Positions 16,405 to 24,184 are shown, numbered from the stretch's first letter. The stretch: 39,732 bases of DNA from Verrucomicrobiales bacterium (GCA_021648365.1 JAKISY010000035.1:1-39732); one strand, 5' to 3'. Numbers and translations: made by a program. The notes: generated by a model not told the origin, from the letters alone.

Positions 16405-17148
16405 ATGAAATATAAAACTCTTCGCAGCTGGAAAAATCATGTGTGCCTCCCCATCAACACCTTTCTTTTCCTTTGCCTGCTGACTAGCTTGCCCACAGCT
16501 CACGCTGCCGATGACAACAAAAGCAAAGGTTCATCCCTCGGCGGGTTGCTGGATAGTTTAAAAGACCTCAAAGTGCCTGACTCCGTGAGCAAACTGCCGC
16601 AACAGCTAAAAGAGTTAAAAGACGCTTACCTCAAGACCACAAAGACCGTCGAAGATCTGCAAAAAGAAGTGGCGACGCTGCGAGAAGAAGTCGCCACACT
16701 ACGCGAGCAACAAAGCCAATCAGAAAAAACCGTCCCTACCAAGATCGATACGGGCAGTGCGCAAATTTTAGAAGTCACGGCGGAGCAACTGGTCGAAGCC
16801 TTTCAAGAAGATCGAATCTCTGCTAAAAAAAGCTTTAGCCAACGCTACCTGAAAGTGAAAGGCGCCATCCAATCCTTCGAGACCGGCGCCAAGGAGATCG
16901 TGATCTACCTGCGCGCCAACGGCACCGACGCCAGAGTGAAATGCCATTTTAAGCGCGACAACAACTTTCACGTCGAAGTCGTCTCCAGCCAAGGCCGCTT
17001 GGTGAGCCGCAATGATCGCACCACCTTATTAACCGTAGGTCAACCGCTCACGGTGATCGGCACCTGCACAGGGAAAAGCATCGATGTCACCCTAGTCAAT
17101 TGCCATGCTGAAGGCTTGAACTCCAAAAGAATAGCCGAAGACAAGTAA
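16405..17148 (+). CDS. Exported coiled-coil protein with tRNA_anti-like OB-fold
   Basis: This 247-residue protein has a signal peptide (residues 1-35, MKYKTLRSW ... TAHAADD). Residues about 70-110 form a heptad-rich coiled coil (TVEDLQKEVATLREEVATLREQQ). The C-terminal 120 residues fit a tRNA_anti-like OB-fold: LVEAFQEDRISAKKSFSQRYLKVKGAIQ, later VGQPLTVIGTCTGKSIDVTLVNC. The domain name reflects its fold; it need not bind tRNA. I chose the ATG at 16405; a GTG at 16387 would add 6 residues. It lies 14 bp upstream of the DUF3108 gene and is probably co-transcribed. Role unknown, possibly an envelope oligomer. Confidence 0.65.
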   Translation: MKYKTLRSWKNHVCLPINTFLFLCLLTSLPTAHAADDNKSKGSSLGGLLDSLKDLKVPDSVSKLPQQLKELKDAYLKTTKTVEDLQKEVATLREEVATLREQQSQSEKTVPTKIDTGSAQILEVTAEQLVEAFQEDRISAKKSFSQRYLKVKGAIQSFETGAKEIVIYLRANGTDARVKCHFKRDNNFHVEVVSSQGRLVSRNDRTTLLTVGQPLTVIGTCTGKSIDVTLVNCHAEGLNSKRIAEDK

Positions 17149-17162
17149 GCCTTTTCAGAACC

Positions 17163-18053
17163 ATGAAATCTCGTCGCTGGATCAATAGCATCACTCCACT
17201 GATCCTCTTTTTGCTAAGTGTCCCTACGCTGTCGGCAGCTGAGCCCCCCAGCCAAAAAAAAACCAACAAGATCCCCTCCCCTACTCCTGCTTGGATCAAA
17301 ACGGTTAATCTCACCAAAGCCGGCAAACAAGCCCCACTCAAGCCTTGTCGAGTGCGCTACATCCTCAGCTGGAACCACCTGATCAACGCTGGTGAAGTTT
17401 CGATGAGCATGAAAAATAGCAAAAACCCCAGCTCCAGTGGTGATCCCATCCTCGCAGGAGAAGCTAGCGCACGCAGTTCGGGTCTGGCGCGCCTGTTGTG
17501 GTCTTACGATTGCGAACTGCAATCCAAAACCAATAAAACCAGCCTACGCCCACTATCCTTCGATCACTCTGAAACTGAAAACGGAGAAAGCGTATCTTAT
17601 CAGACCGTCTTCAAAAAGGGGCGCGTCGAAACCCTGCGCAAAGAAAAAAATCCCGACAACGGAAAAATCAAACTCAAAAAGCGCACCTTCAAATACCCAC
17701 ATTGTTATGACCTGCTGTCCTCTATCTTGACCTTGCGTAGTCTGCCACTCAAAAAAGGTGAAAGCTTGGTCGCTGTCGTGCAACCCTTCGACACCCCCTA
17801 CCTCGTCACCTTCACCGTGAAAGGGCGAGAAAAACGCAAATACCTCGGCAAGCTCAAAGCTACTGTCAAACTGGGTGTGCAAGTGCAAAAGATCAATAAA
17901 GACTTCAGCTTGAAAAAATACAAAAAACTCAAAACTGCCACCCTGTGGGTGAGCGAAGACGCCTACCGACTCCCGCTCGAACTGCGTGCTGACATCTTCA
18001 TAGGCTACGTCTCTGCGACACTGGTCGAACGCGAGTTTCTGAAAAGTAAGTGA
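17163..18053 (+). CDS. DUF3108 exported protein
   Basis: This 296-residue protein has a signal peptide (MKSRRWINSITPLILFLLS...LSAAEP). The mature part shows the DUF3108 pattern: a first strand pair CRVRYILSWNHLINAGEVSM, then SFDHSETENGESVSYQTVFKK, a central YDLLSSILTLRSLPLKKGES, VTFTVKGREKRKYLGK and a final VTLVEREF-like strand (YVSATLVEREF). DUF3108 proteins are predicted periplasmic beta-barrel-like lipid- or ligand-handling proteins without proven activity. It starts 14 bp after the preceding gene and forms a two-gene exported unit with it. Confidence 0.75.
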   Translation: MKSRRWINSITPLILFLLSVPTLSAAEPPSQKKTNKIPSPTPAWIKTVNLTKAGKQAPLKPCRVRYILSWNHLINAGEVSMSMKNSKNPSSSGDPILAGEASARSSGLARLLWSYDCELQSKTNKTSLRPLSFDHSETENGESVSYQTVFKKGRVETLRKEKNPDNGKIKLKKRTFKYPHCYDLLSSILTLRSLPLKKGESLVAVVQPFDTPYLVTFTVKGREKRKYLGKLKATVKLGVQVQKINKDFSLKKYKKLKTATLWVSEDAYRLPLELRADIFIGYVSATLVEREFLKSK

Positions 18054-18354
18054 TGACAGGGAAGGCGGTCATGCAAAAATAAGCCCCCGCCCTGCCATAC
18101 TTACTTTTAGTTTTACCGCCTCCCCAGAAAGCATTCGTTGACCATTGATTGATCAAACTGAGTCTGCCAATAGCGATTCGCATCTTCCCGCTGCGCTTAA
18201 AAAGCCAGCCATTCATCTTGCATGGCTGGTCATTTTTAATTGTCGTTACACAGGTGGGCATCTATCAGCTTATGAATACCTTCCCTTCAAATCATCAACT
18301 CAAAAACCTTGCACTCCGGTCAATAATTAATAATTATATAGGCATATTCAGCTC
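18054..18354. other. Non-coding gap with one hairpin
   Basis: About 300 bp between the DUF3108 gene and the broken phosphatase. Apart from the hairpin at 18205-18237 I see no gene, RNA or strong promoter. The last 40 bp are AT-rich (TAATTAATAATTATATAGG) and may hold the promoter of the broken gene. Confidence 0.5.
18205..18237. terminator. Hairpin with T-tracts on both sides
   Basis: CCAGCCAT (18205-18212) pairs with ATGGCTGG (18222-18229). ATTTTT follows on the + strand and CTTTTT on the minus strand. It can end the DUF3108 transcript 150 bp upstream and act in both directions. Confidence 0.6.
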
Positions 18355-19672
18355 GTGACAACGCTGCTTTCGAGAGCACCGTTTCTCACACACCTTACCC
18401 TGTCATCCACCATCAATCCTTTTATCGTTCAGCGCACTCGAAACCGCAGCAAAACCCTGCTTCGCTGCATCGCTCTATCGACCATCCTCGGCGCGCTTAC
18501 GCTCACTTACCCGCTTGCCGCCGCCCCCAAGCCGAAGCTGATCCTCCAGATCACCGTCGATCAGTTGCGCGGCGATTTGCCTGAGCGTTTCATGCACAAC
18601 ATGCCCGAGGGCGGCTTTCGTTACCTCAAGGCACATGGCATTTGGTATGCCAATGCGCACTACGGTCACGCCAATACCGAAACCGTGGTGGGTCACACCA
18701 CCTTAGCTACCGGAGCCGACCCCGCTGAGCACGGCATGGTGTCCAATGTCTGGTTCGACCGCGATACCGGCAAACTCGCCTACAACGTAGAAGACCAGCG
18801 CTATCACATCCTCACCGCTGGAGCCGATGTGGATGCATCCACCGAGGTCGATGCATCGCAAGCCTTGGCGAGCAGCGACGGTCGTTCGCCTGCCAACATC
18901 ATGGTGACCACTTTCAGTGACGAGTTGCGAATGCAAACCAACGGGCAAGCGAAAATCTTCGGCGTATCGGTGAAAGATCGGCTTAGAAAATACCCTGATC
19001 GTGCTCAGCGCAGACCACGGTGGCCCCGAAGCACCGGGCTTCATGGAGTCTTTTGGCATTGAGTCCGCTTTTGTATCGCCCGACCAATGGGACAAGGCTC
19101 CCTCGATCGCACGTTTGAAGAAAAAGTTTGGCATCGGTCAAAAGCTGATCAAATCTTTTTTCCCACCTTACCTCTATCTCGATCGTGAGCTGATTGCCAA
19201 AAGCGGTCTTGATCAAGAAGTGATCGAGCGTGCGGTGGCTGAAGAACTGATGAGCATCAAAGGCGTGACTTTGGCAGTTTCCAGTTCACGGCTGAAAGAA
19301 AACCAATTGCCCGATACCTACCTCAATCGCAAAGCCCTGCGCAGCTTCAACGCCAAACGCTCCGGTGACATTTTGATTTTATTTGCACCTCAATACTTCA
19401 TCAATGATTTCCACGGGGAAGTCGTCGCCGCCAACCACGGTGGCGCCTGGGTTTACGACTCCTTTGTGCCGGTGGTTTTTGCTGGCGGCGCGATCAAAGC
19501 GCAACGCATCTACCGCCGTGTCGAACCCAAAGACATCGCACCCACCCTGTCCGCCGTGATGGGAACCCGTTACCCTTCCGGTGCCACTGGCAGCCCACTG
19601 CCCGAAGTCATGGGGATGAGCAAGCAGTGGCAACAAGCCCCACCGATCAGTGAGGCGGTTAAAAAAAAGTGA
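18355..19672 (+). pseudogene. Alkaline phosphatase/phosphodiesterase family, internally deleted
   Basis: The 5' part (frame 1) has a leader and the nucleotide pyrophosphatase/PafA-like signature: LILQITVDQLRGDLPERF, HANTETVVGHTTLATGADPAEHGM with the Thr nucleophile, and ANIMVTTFSDELRMQTNGQAKIFGVSVKDR. The 3' part (frame 2) resumes at LENTLIVLSADHGGPEAPG and continues to DIAPTLSAVMGTRYPSGATGSPLPEVM. The join near 18975-18990 shifts frame and removes the middle of the protein, roughly a hundred residues compared with the family as I know it. That region holds further metal ligands (the Asp/His of an IGH-type motif). The gene cannot make an active enzyme as read. The start at 18355 is GTG. Confidence 0.8.
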
Positions 19673-19676
19673 ATAA

Positions 19677-19862
19677 TATCATCAAAATAACGATGGCGGC
19701 GCGACCATCTACTTTGGACCCACCGCGCCTGAAGGGCACGAGGGCAATTGGGTGCAAACCATGCCCAACAAAGGTTACTCGGTTTTGCTTCGCCTCTACG
19801 GCCCCTTACAGCCATGGTTTGATAAAACCTGGATGCCAGGCGACCTTGAACCCATTAAATAA
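19677..19862 (+). pseudogene. C-terminal stump of a DUF1254/DUF1214 protein
   Basis: The frame ending at TAA 19862 reads NNDGGATIYFGPTAPEG, then NWVQTMPNKGYSVLLRLYGP and PWFDKTWMPGDLEPIK. This is clearly homologous to the C terminus of the complete gene ending at 33182 (YFGPTAPKG, NWLQTIPG, RIYGPLKPWIEKTW). There is no start, and the frame is closed by a stop at 19674-19676. It is therefore the end of a gene whose body has been lost, placed directly after the broken phosphatase and before the R-M locus. Confidence 0.8.
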
Positions 19863-19881
19863 TCAAGCTTTCTGGTTAGCT

Positions 19882-21513
19882 TTATTCCGATGCTTTGCCC
19901 GCAGCGCTGGGCAATGGTGGTAGCCCGAGTTCTTTGAGGAAGCTGTTGTGCTTGCTCGTCATCTCGCCGATGTCCTCGTCCGCGGCAACTATGGCAGCAT
20001 GGGTTTTAGCTAAATCGATGATCGGCTCTGGTTCGGCGGTGCTGACGTAACGGGTGATGTTGAGGTTGTAGTCGTTCTCGATGATCTCAGCCATGTCCAC
20101 CCGGCGGGCGTAGCGCTCCTCTTCCTTGCGGTGTTGGTAGGTGTCGAGGATCTTGTCGATGTGCTCTGGGGTGAGCACATTCTGCCGCTTGGCTTTGTCG
20201 AAGTGCTCGCTGGCATTGATGAACAACACGTCGTCGGATTTTTTGCACTTCTTCAAAATCAGAATGCAGACGGGGATGCCGGTGGAGTAAAAAAGGTTGG
20301 CTGGCAGACCGATGACGGTGTCGATATTGCCGTCGTCGAGCAGTTTTTTGCGGATCTTCGCTTCGGCTCCACCGCGAAAGAGCACGCCGTGCGGCAGGAT
20401 GATCGCCATCACCCCATCGGCGGCGAGGTAGTGGAAGCCGTGCAGAAGAAAGGCGAAGTCGGCGGCAGATTTTGGCGCGACACCGTAGTTTTTGAAACGC
20501 ACGTCTTTTGCCACCTCTTCGCCAGGTTGCCAGCGTAGGCTGAAGGGCGGGTTGGCGACGACTGCGTCGAAGCTTGGTTTTTTGGCGGGGTTGAGTTCGC
20601 GAAAGCTCTCCCAATCATTGGTCAAGGTATCGCCGTGGTAGATGTCGAACTCGGCATCCTTCACCCCGTGCAGCAGCATGTTCATCCGTGCGAGGTTGTA
20701 GGTGGTGATGTTCTTTTCCTGTCCGTAGATGTGACCGATACCACGCGATCCCATGCGGCGGCGGATGTTGAGAAGAAGCGAACCAGAGCCGCAGGCGAAG
20801 TCGAGCACCTTGGAGAGTTTATCCCGCTTGCCGGTGGACGGGTCTTGGCTGTCGAGAGTGACGATGCCGGAGAGGATGTCGGAGAGTTGTTGTGGAGTGT
20901 AGAACTCGCCCGCTTTTTTACCCGATCCGGCGGCGAACTGACCGATCAGGTATTCGTAGGCGTCGCCTAGCGCATCGCGGTCGGTAGAGAACTCTTCCAG
21001 GCCATCGGCGATTTCTTTGATGATCTCGGTGAGCTTTTTGTTTCTGGTAGAGTAGTCTTTCCCCAGCTTTTCAGAGCCGAGATTGATCTCGGAGAATAGA
21101 CCATTGAAAGTGCTCTCGAACGATTCGTTTTCGATGTATTTGAATCCTGCCTGCAGGGTGTTGAGCAGTTGCTCGTCCTGGGTGCGTGCCATTTCAGCGA
21201 TATTGCTCCAGAGGTGGGCCGGCTCGATGACGTAATGCACCTTGAGACGCATTTGTTTTTCAAAGTCCGGGATGTCTGCCTCGTTTTCCGCATACCAGTT
21301 TTTGAGCGGGGTGTAGCGCAAGCCGTCCCCTTGTTCCGGGTAGTCGCGCCCGAGTTCTTTTTTTACCGCCTCGACGTAGTTGTCGGAGAGGTAACGCAGG
21401 AAAAGAAAGGAGAGCATGTAGTCGCGGAAGTCATCCGCACTCATCGCGCCACGTAATGTATCGGCGATTTTCCAAAGAGTGGTGCCGAGTTGTTTTTGGT
21501 TTTGTTGAGTCAT
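19882..21513 (-). CDS. hsdM: Type I restriction-modification DNA methyltransferase subunit
   Basis: This 543-residue N6-adenine methyltransferase combines with HsdS to modify DNA and with HsdR to form the restriction complex. The N-terminal HsdM_N domain (LGTTLWKIADTLRGAMSADDFRDYMLSFLFLRYLSD) is followed by the S-adenosylmethionine motif LDFACGSGSLLL (about 237-248) and the catalytic NPPF (321-324). GEFYTPQQLSDIL precedes motif I, as usual. The length is normal. An (AATTAGG)5 tract begins 4 nt upstream of its start codon. It is separated from hsdS and hsdR by rhuM, a transposase and repeats, unlike the usual compact hsdMS order. Confidence 0.96.
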   Translation of the reverse strand: MTQQNQKQLGTTLWKIADTLRGAMSADDFRDYMLSFLFLRYLSDNYVEAVKKELGRDYPEQGDGLRYTPLKNWYAENEADIPDFEKQMRLKVHYVIEPAHLWSNIAEMARTQDEQLLNTLQAGFKYIENESFESTFNGLFSEINLGSEKLGKDYSTRNKKLTEIIKEIADGLEEFSTDRDALGDAYEYLIGQFAAGSGKKAGEFYTPQQLSDILSGIVTLDSQDPSTGKRDKLSKVLDFACGSGSLLLNIRRRMGSRGIGHIYGQEKNITTYNLARMNMLLHGVKDAEFDIYHGDTLTNDWESFRELNPAKKPSFDAVVANPPFSLRWQPGEEVAKDVRFKNYGVAPKSAADFAFLLHGFHYLAADGVMAIILPHGVLFRGGAEAKIRKKLLDDGNIDTVIGLPANLFYSTGIPVCILILKKCKKSDDVLFINASEHFDKAKRQNVLTPEHIDKILDTYQHRKEEERYARRVDMAEIIENDYNLNITRYVSTAEPEPIIDLAKTHAAIVAADEDIGEMTSKHNSFLKELGLPPLPSAAGKASE

Positions 21514-21517
21514 GTTG

Positions 21518-21552
21518 AATTAGGAATTAGGAATTAGGAATTAGGAATTAGG
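21518..21552. repeat. (AATTAGG)5 microsatellite upstream of hsdM
   Basis: Five perfect 7-bp units lie between the hsdM start codon and the 34-bp module. Copy number could vary by slippage and would alter the leader of hsdM. Confidence 0.9.
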
Positions 21553-21586
21553 AGCCGGAACGGAGTGGAGACAGCCGTAGGCAATT
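21553..21586. repeat. 34-bp module, copy 1
   Basis: It begins AGCCGGAACGGAGTGGAGAC and ends GTAGGCAATTA. Near-identical copies occur at 23747-23781 and, reversed, at 24831-24872 inside hsdS. Confidence 0.85.
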
Positions 21587-21612
21587 AGAAATTGGAAATG
21601 TATGCGTATTGG

Positions 21613-22242
21613 ATAGCGCCGAAGGTGCGGTCTATGTCAGCCTAGGGCGACGCCCTAGGATATCGTGACGTATTTTATGGAGCCCTGAAGGTGCGGTCTA
21701 ATCCCATAGGTATCGTTCATCGAAGGTGATATGGTGTTTAGTTAGAAAGCTTCGCAGTTCATCTTGAAAGGATACCTTGCGGTGATGATCGGCTTGATTC
21801 GCGATGTATCGTTTGACGGCATCCACATTGGATTCACTTACGGAAAACGCACCATAGCCTGTCTGCCATGAAAATGTTGTAAGCGCGGGGGATTGAGTTT
21901 TGAGCCATTTGGATGAAGACTTTTTGATGTCTTCGACAGCCTTTGATAAAGGGATGGTGCGGTGGAGCATAAAGAGAATGTGGATATGATCTTCTACGGA
22001 GTTGATTGCCAGAGTTGGAGAGTTGAGATTTTTGAATACGGTGGCGGTGTAGGCGTGGAGAGGTGAGCGGATGTCATCGATGAGAATGGGCGCACGATTT
22101 TTGGTGGAAAATACGAGGTGAATCAGGTTTTTGGCGAGTGATTGGGGCATCGGTTTAGATCGCCCTTTCAGGGCTTGATAATGGTTGTGCAATATACCTA
22201 GGGCGTTGCCCTAGGCTGACATAGGATGCCCCGTTGGGGCGG
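21613..22242. mobile_element. RAYT/IS200-like element with three-hairpin inverted ends
   Basis: This is a complete element. The left end (21613-21705) and right end (22164-22242) are inverted copies of one plan: a stem around CCCTTTCAGGG or its variants, a stem CCTAGGGC-GTTG-CCCTAGG or its variants, and a stem CGCCCC-GTT-GGGGCG or GCGCC-GAAG-GTGC. Between the ends lies the Y1 transposase gene, whose stop codon falls within the left-end repeat. The subterminal palindromes fit single-strand recognition by HUH transposases. The exact outer boundaries are uncertain by tens of bases. Confidence 0.75.
21698..22150 (-). CDS. REP-associated tyrosine transposase (Y1, IS200-like)
   Basis: This 150-residue HUH single-strand transposase shows LIHLVFSTKNR near the N terminus, the metal-binding HIHILF (His55, His57), SWQTGYGAFSVSESN (about 95-108) and the catalytic tyrosine in KRYIANQADHHRKVSF (Tyr115). 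This combination matches the RAYT/IS200-like family that mobilises REP sequences. I chose the ATG at 22150 (MPQSLAKN); an upstream in-frame start at 22192 lies in the repeat. It is bracketed by palindromic ends, and derivatives of it occur three times nearby, so the element has probably been active here. It interrupts the hsdM-rhuM interval without breaking a gene. Confidence 0.85.
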   Translation of the reverse strand: MPQSLAKNLIHLVFSTKNRAPILIDDIRSPLHAYTATVFKNLNSPTLAINSVEDHIHILFMLHRTIPLSKAVEDIKKSSSKWLKTQSPALTTFSWQTGYGAFSVSESNVDAVKRYIANQADHHRKVSFQDELRSFLTKHHITFDERYLWD

Positions 22243-22303
22243 ACTGCGGGGGCATGGTTAAAATCGAGATCGGTCGAAACAGCGCGAGGCAACGCCCCCG
22301 CAG

Positions 22304-22411
22304 TTTCCGAATTACCAAAGGTTTCCGAAGCACCGAAGGTGCCCGAAGCGCCGAAGGTTTCCGAAGCGCCGAAGGTGCCCGAATTACCAAAGGTTTCCGA
22401 AGCGCCGAAGG
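22304..22411. repeat. 18-bp minisatellite, six units
   Basis: There are six contiguous 18-bp units: TTTCCGAATTACCAAAGG, TTTCCGAAGCACCGAAGG, TGCCCGAAGCGCCGAAGG, TTTCCGAAGCGCCGAAGG, TGCCCGAATTACCAAAGG, TTTCCGAAGCGCCGAAGG. The unit contains the CCGAAGG of the outer hairpin of the adjacent palindromic element, so it seems to have grown from that end. The length keeps a reading frame (VSEAPK repeats), but I see no sign of translation. Confidence 0.9.
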
Positions 22412-22602
22412 TGCGGTCTATGTCAGCCCGGGGCAACGCCCCGGGAACGGATGATGGAAAATGGTCGGAGCCCTGAAGGGGCGGGCTAATTCGCAAGGTG
22501 GATCGCATCATTTTAGGCCGCCCTTTCAGGGCTGGGTGATGGCATGAACGTGAAGACCTAGGGCGTTGCCCTAGGCTGACATGGGATGCCCCGTTGGGGC
22601 GG
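22402..22602. mobile_element. Short non-autonomous palindromic element (MITE/REPIN-like), copy 2
   Basis: It has the same two inverted three-hairpin ends as the RAYT element, with CCCGGGGC-AAC-GCCCCGGG and CCTAGGGC-GTTG-CCCTAGG as the central stems. Only about 30 bp lie between the ends and there is no transposase. It abuts the minisatellite and lies between the RAYT element and the 3' end of rhuM. Confidence 0.75.
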
Positions 22603-22690
22603 GAGGTGTGAACGTCACTCAAAAGGCTACGCAGTGCATAGCTTTTTCGATCCTCATGATGAGGGATGGAGAACTGGCTGAAGTTTTTGC

Positions 22691-23692
22691 TCATTTTTTC
22701 CGCTGTTTGAGCTGGTCTTCGAGCGCCTTGAGGTCGGCTTCGTCTTGGTGGTCGGCGGCTTGGGCTTCCTGTTGTTTGCGTCCCTGGTCGTAGCCCTGAT
22801 AGAGTTCGGCGGTCTGCTGTTCCATTTGCTGGTAGCTGATGGTGCCGGCATGTTCGAGCAGTGGGAAACCATTGGAGGAAATGATCTGATCGACGTTCTC
22901 TTTCCAAAAACGCATCGGGATCTCCTGACGGCTTTTGGTGCGCAGTTCGGCGGTTTCGATGAAGATGACCACGAGGCGGTTGAGAGTATCGATCTCGTCT
23001 TCGCTAAGGTAGTTTTTGGCAATCAAGATGTCCTGCTTGCGCACTTTCGTGCCCTTCCAGTTGAGCAGCCCAAAGTGAGGGTCGGCTGGATTGGCGCGGG
23101 CGGTGATGAGTTCGGCAGCGGTGTTTTTTGTCACAGCGTAAAGCAGGAGATTCTGCACGGTGGCGAAAAACTGGCGGGTGCTGACGTCGGTCTTGTCGTA
23201 GTCGCTGCTGAGGGCGAAAAGGTCGCGGATTTTCTGGTAGAATCGCTTCTCCGAGGCGCGGATATCACGGATGCGCTCCAGCATCTCGTCGAAGTGATCG
23301 GGCCGGCCATTGGGGTTTTTGAGCCGGTCGTCGTCCATCGCGAAACCTTTGATCAAGTATTCCTTGAGAATGGTGGAAGCCCAGCGGCGGAATTGCACCC
23401 CACGCGGCGAGCGCACGCGGTAACCGATGGCTAGGATGGCGTCGAGATTGTAGAGAGTGACAGGGCGTTGGACTTCACGATTGCCTTCGATTTGAACTGT
23501 CAAGGATTCCTTGACAGTTGCCGCAGACTCCAGTTCTCCGTCTTCAAAGAGGTTTTTCAGGTGGAGCGAGATGTTCTGCTTGGTGGCATTGAACAGCTCG
23601 GCGATTTCAAGCTGAGTCAACCAGACGGTGTCCTGCTCCGCACGGAGCTGGATCTGGCTCTTGCCGTCGTCTGTGGTGTATAAAATTAACAT
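22691..23692 (-). CDS. rhuM: RhuM family protein in R-M locus
   Basis: This 333-residue protein is of the virulence RhuM (Virulence_RhuM) family. The N-terminal part looks like a winged or helix-turn-helix DNA-binding domain (DTVWLTQLEIAELFNATKQNISLHLKNLFEDGEL). It is followed by the conserved VTLYNLDAILAIGYRVRSPRGVQFRRWASTILKEYLIKGFAMDDDRLKNP and FFATVQNLLLYAVTKNTAAELI, ending in a charged coiled tail (KALEDQLKQRKK). The biochemical role is not established. RhuM genes are frequent passengers in type I R-M loci, suggesting a link to defence or its control. The start at 23692 directly follows a (AATTAGG)n cassette. Confidence 0.88.
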   Translation of the reverse strand: MLILYTTDDGKSQIQLRAEQDTVWLTQLEIAELFNATKQNISLHLKNLFEDGELESAATVKESLTVQIEGNREVQRPVTLYNLDAILAIGYRVRSPRGVQFRRWASTILKEYLIKGFAMDDDRLKNPNGRPDHFDEMLERIRDIRASEKRFYQKIRDLFALSSDYDKTDVSTRQFFATVQNLLLYAVTKNTAAELITARANPADPHFGLLNWKGTKVRKQDILIAKNYLSEDEIDTLNRLVVIFIETAELRTKSRQEIPMRFWKENVDQIISSNGFPLLEHAGTISYQQMEQQTAELYQGYDQGRKQQEAQAADHQDEADLKALEDQLKQRKK

Positions 23693-23697
23693 CTTCG

Positions 23698-23746
23698 AAT
23701 TAGGAATTAGGAATTAGGAATTCTAAATTAGGAATTAGGAATTAGG
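23698..23746. repeat. (AATTAGG)3-AATTCTA-(AATTAGG)3 upstream of rhuM
   Basis: Seven 7-bp units, the fourth degenerate, begin 5 nt upstream of the rhuM start codon. The placement is equivalent to the tract at hsdM. Confidence 0.9.
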
Positions 23747-23781
23747 AGCCGGAACGGAATGGATACAGACGTAGGCAATTA
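23747..23781. repeat. 34-bp module, copy 2
   Basis: It begins AGCCGGAACGGAATGGATAC and ends GTAGGCAATTA, differing from copy 1 at a few positions. As at copy 1, it is followed by AATGTATGCGTATTGGATAG and then a palindromic element. Confidence 0.85.
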
Positions 23782-23809
23782 GGGGTTGGGAATGTATGCG
23801 TATTGGATA

Positions 23810-24040
23810 GCGCCGAAGGTGCGGGCTATGCCAGCCCGGGGCAACGCCCCGGGAATGGGTGGCAAAATAGGATCGGAGCCCTGAAGGGGCGATCTAATCT
23901 CAGAAGTGGTGTTTGGTTGAAATGTTTTGGCAAATGATTGGGGCATCGGTTTAGGGCGCCCTTTCAGGGCTGGGTGATGGTATGGACGTGAAGACCTAGG
24001 GCGTTGCCCTAGGCTGACATAGGATGCCCCGTTGGGGCGG
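23810..24040. mobile_element. RAYT deletion derivative (MITE-like), copy 3
   Basis: Both three-hairpin ends are present. The interior keeps ATGCCCCAATCA and GCCAAAA (minus strand, start at about 23948), identical or nearly so to the first codons of the RAYT gene, and a GATTAG like its last codons. The rest of the gene is missing. It is therefore an internal deletion product of a RAYT element, inserted between rhuM and hsdS. Confidence 0.8.
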
Positions 24041-24117
24041 TCAGGATTGAAGATCAAATACGCAAAGGCATAGGACTTCTTCTGGATAACATGGTTCTCT
24101 TTCATTGTTAATTCATT

Positions 24118-24145
24118 CCTAATTCCTAATTCTACATTCCTAATT
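24118..24145. repeat. (CCTAATT)n tract, inverted microsatellite
   Basis: Four 7-bp units, the third degenerate (CTACATT), lie in the opposite orientation to the tract at 23698, so copy 3 of the element is bracketed by inverted microsatellites. It lies 12 bp from the hsdS stop. Confidence 0.85.
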
Positions 24146-24147
24146 CG

Positions 24148-24184
24148 CAGCTCTTTCCTAATCCTCCGGATTAGGAAAGAGCTG
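24148..24184. repeat. Perfect 17-bp inverted repeat across the hsdS stop codon
   Basis: CAGCTCTTTCCTAATCC (24148-24164) and its exact complement (24168-24184) flank a 3-nt loop. The right arm encodes the last residues of HsdS (QLFPNPED), and the stop lies within the structure. It may act as a terminator-like hairpin, or be a remnant or substrate of inversion. Confidence 0.8.

Noticed and set aside
19863..19881. Possible attachment site or direct repeat at the left edge of the R-M block
   Set aside because: I compared it with the bases upstream of hsdR (30057-30339) and saw no convincing matching repeat or integrase gene, so no integrative element boundary can be claimed.
22304..22411. CRISPR-like array
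   Set aside because: The units are contiguous 18-mers with no spacers, and no cas genes are present.
22234..22476. A + strand frame with VSEAPK repeats
   Set aside because: It is the 18-bp minisatellite read as protein, with no ribosome site or leader and no coding sequence beyond the repeat.
22155..22907. A 250-codon minus-strand frame covering repeats and the end of rhuM
   Set aside because: It overlaps rhuM out of frame and otherwise translates palindromic repeats (RPNGASYVSLGQRPR, PALKGRP). It is an artefact of repeat DNA.
23779..24105. A 108-codon minus-strand frame between rhuM and hsdS
   Set aside because: It lies entirely within element copy 3 and its repeats; the peptide matches the other repeat-derived frame rather than a protein family.
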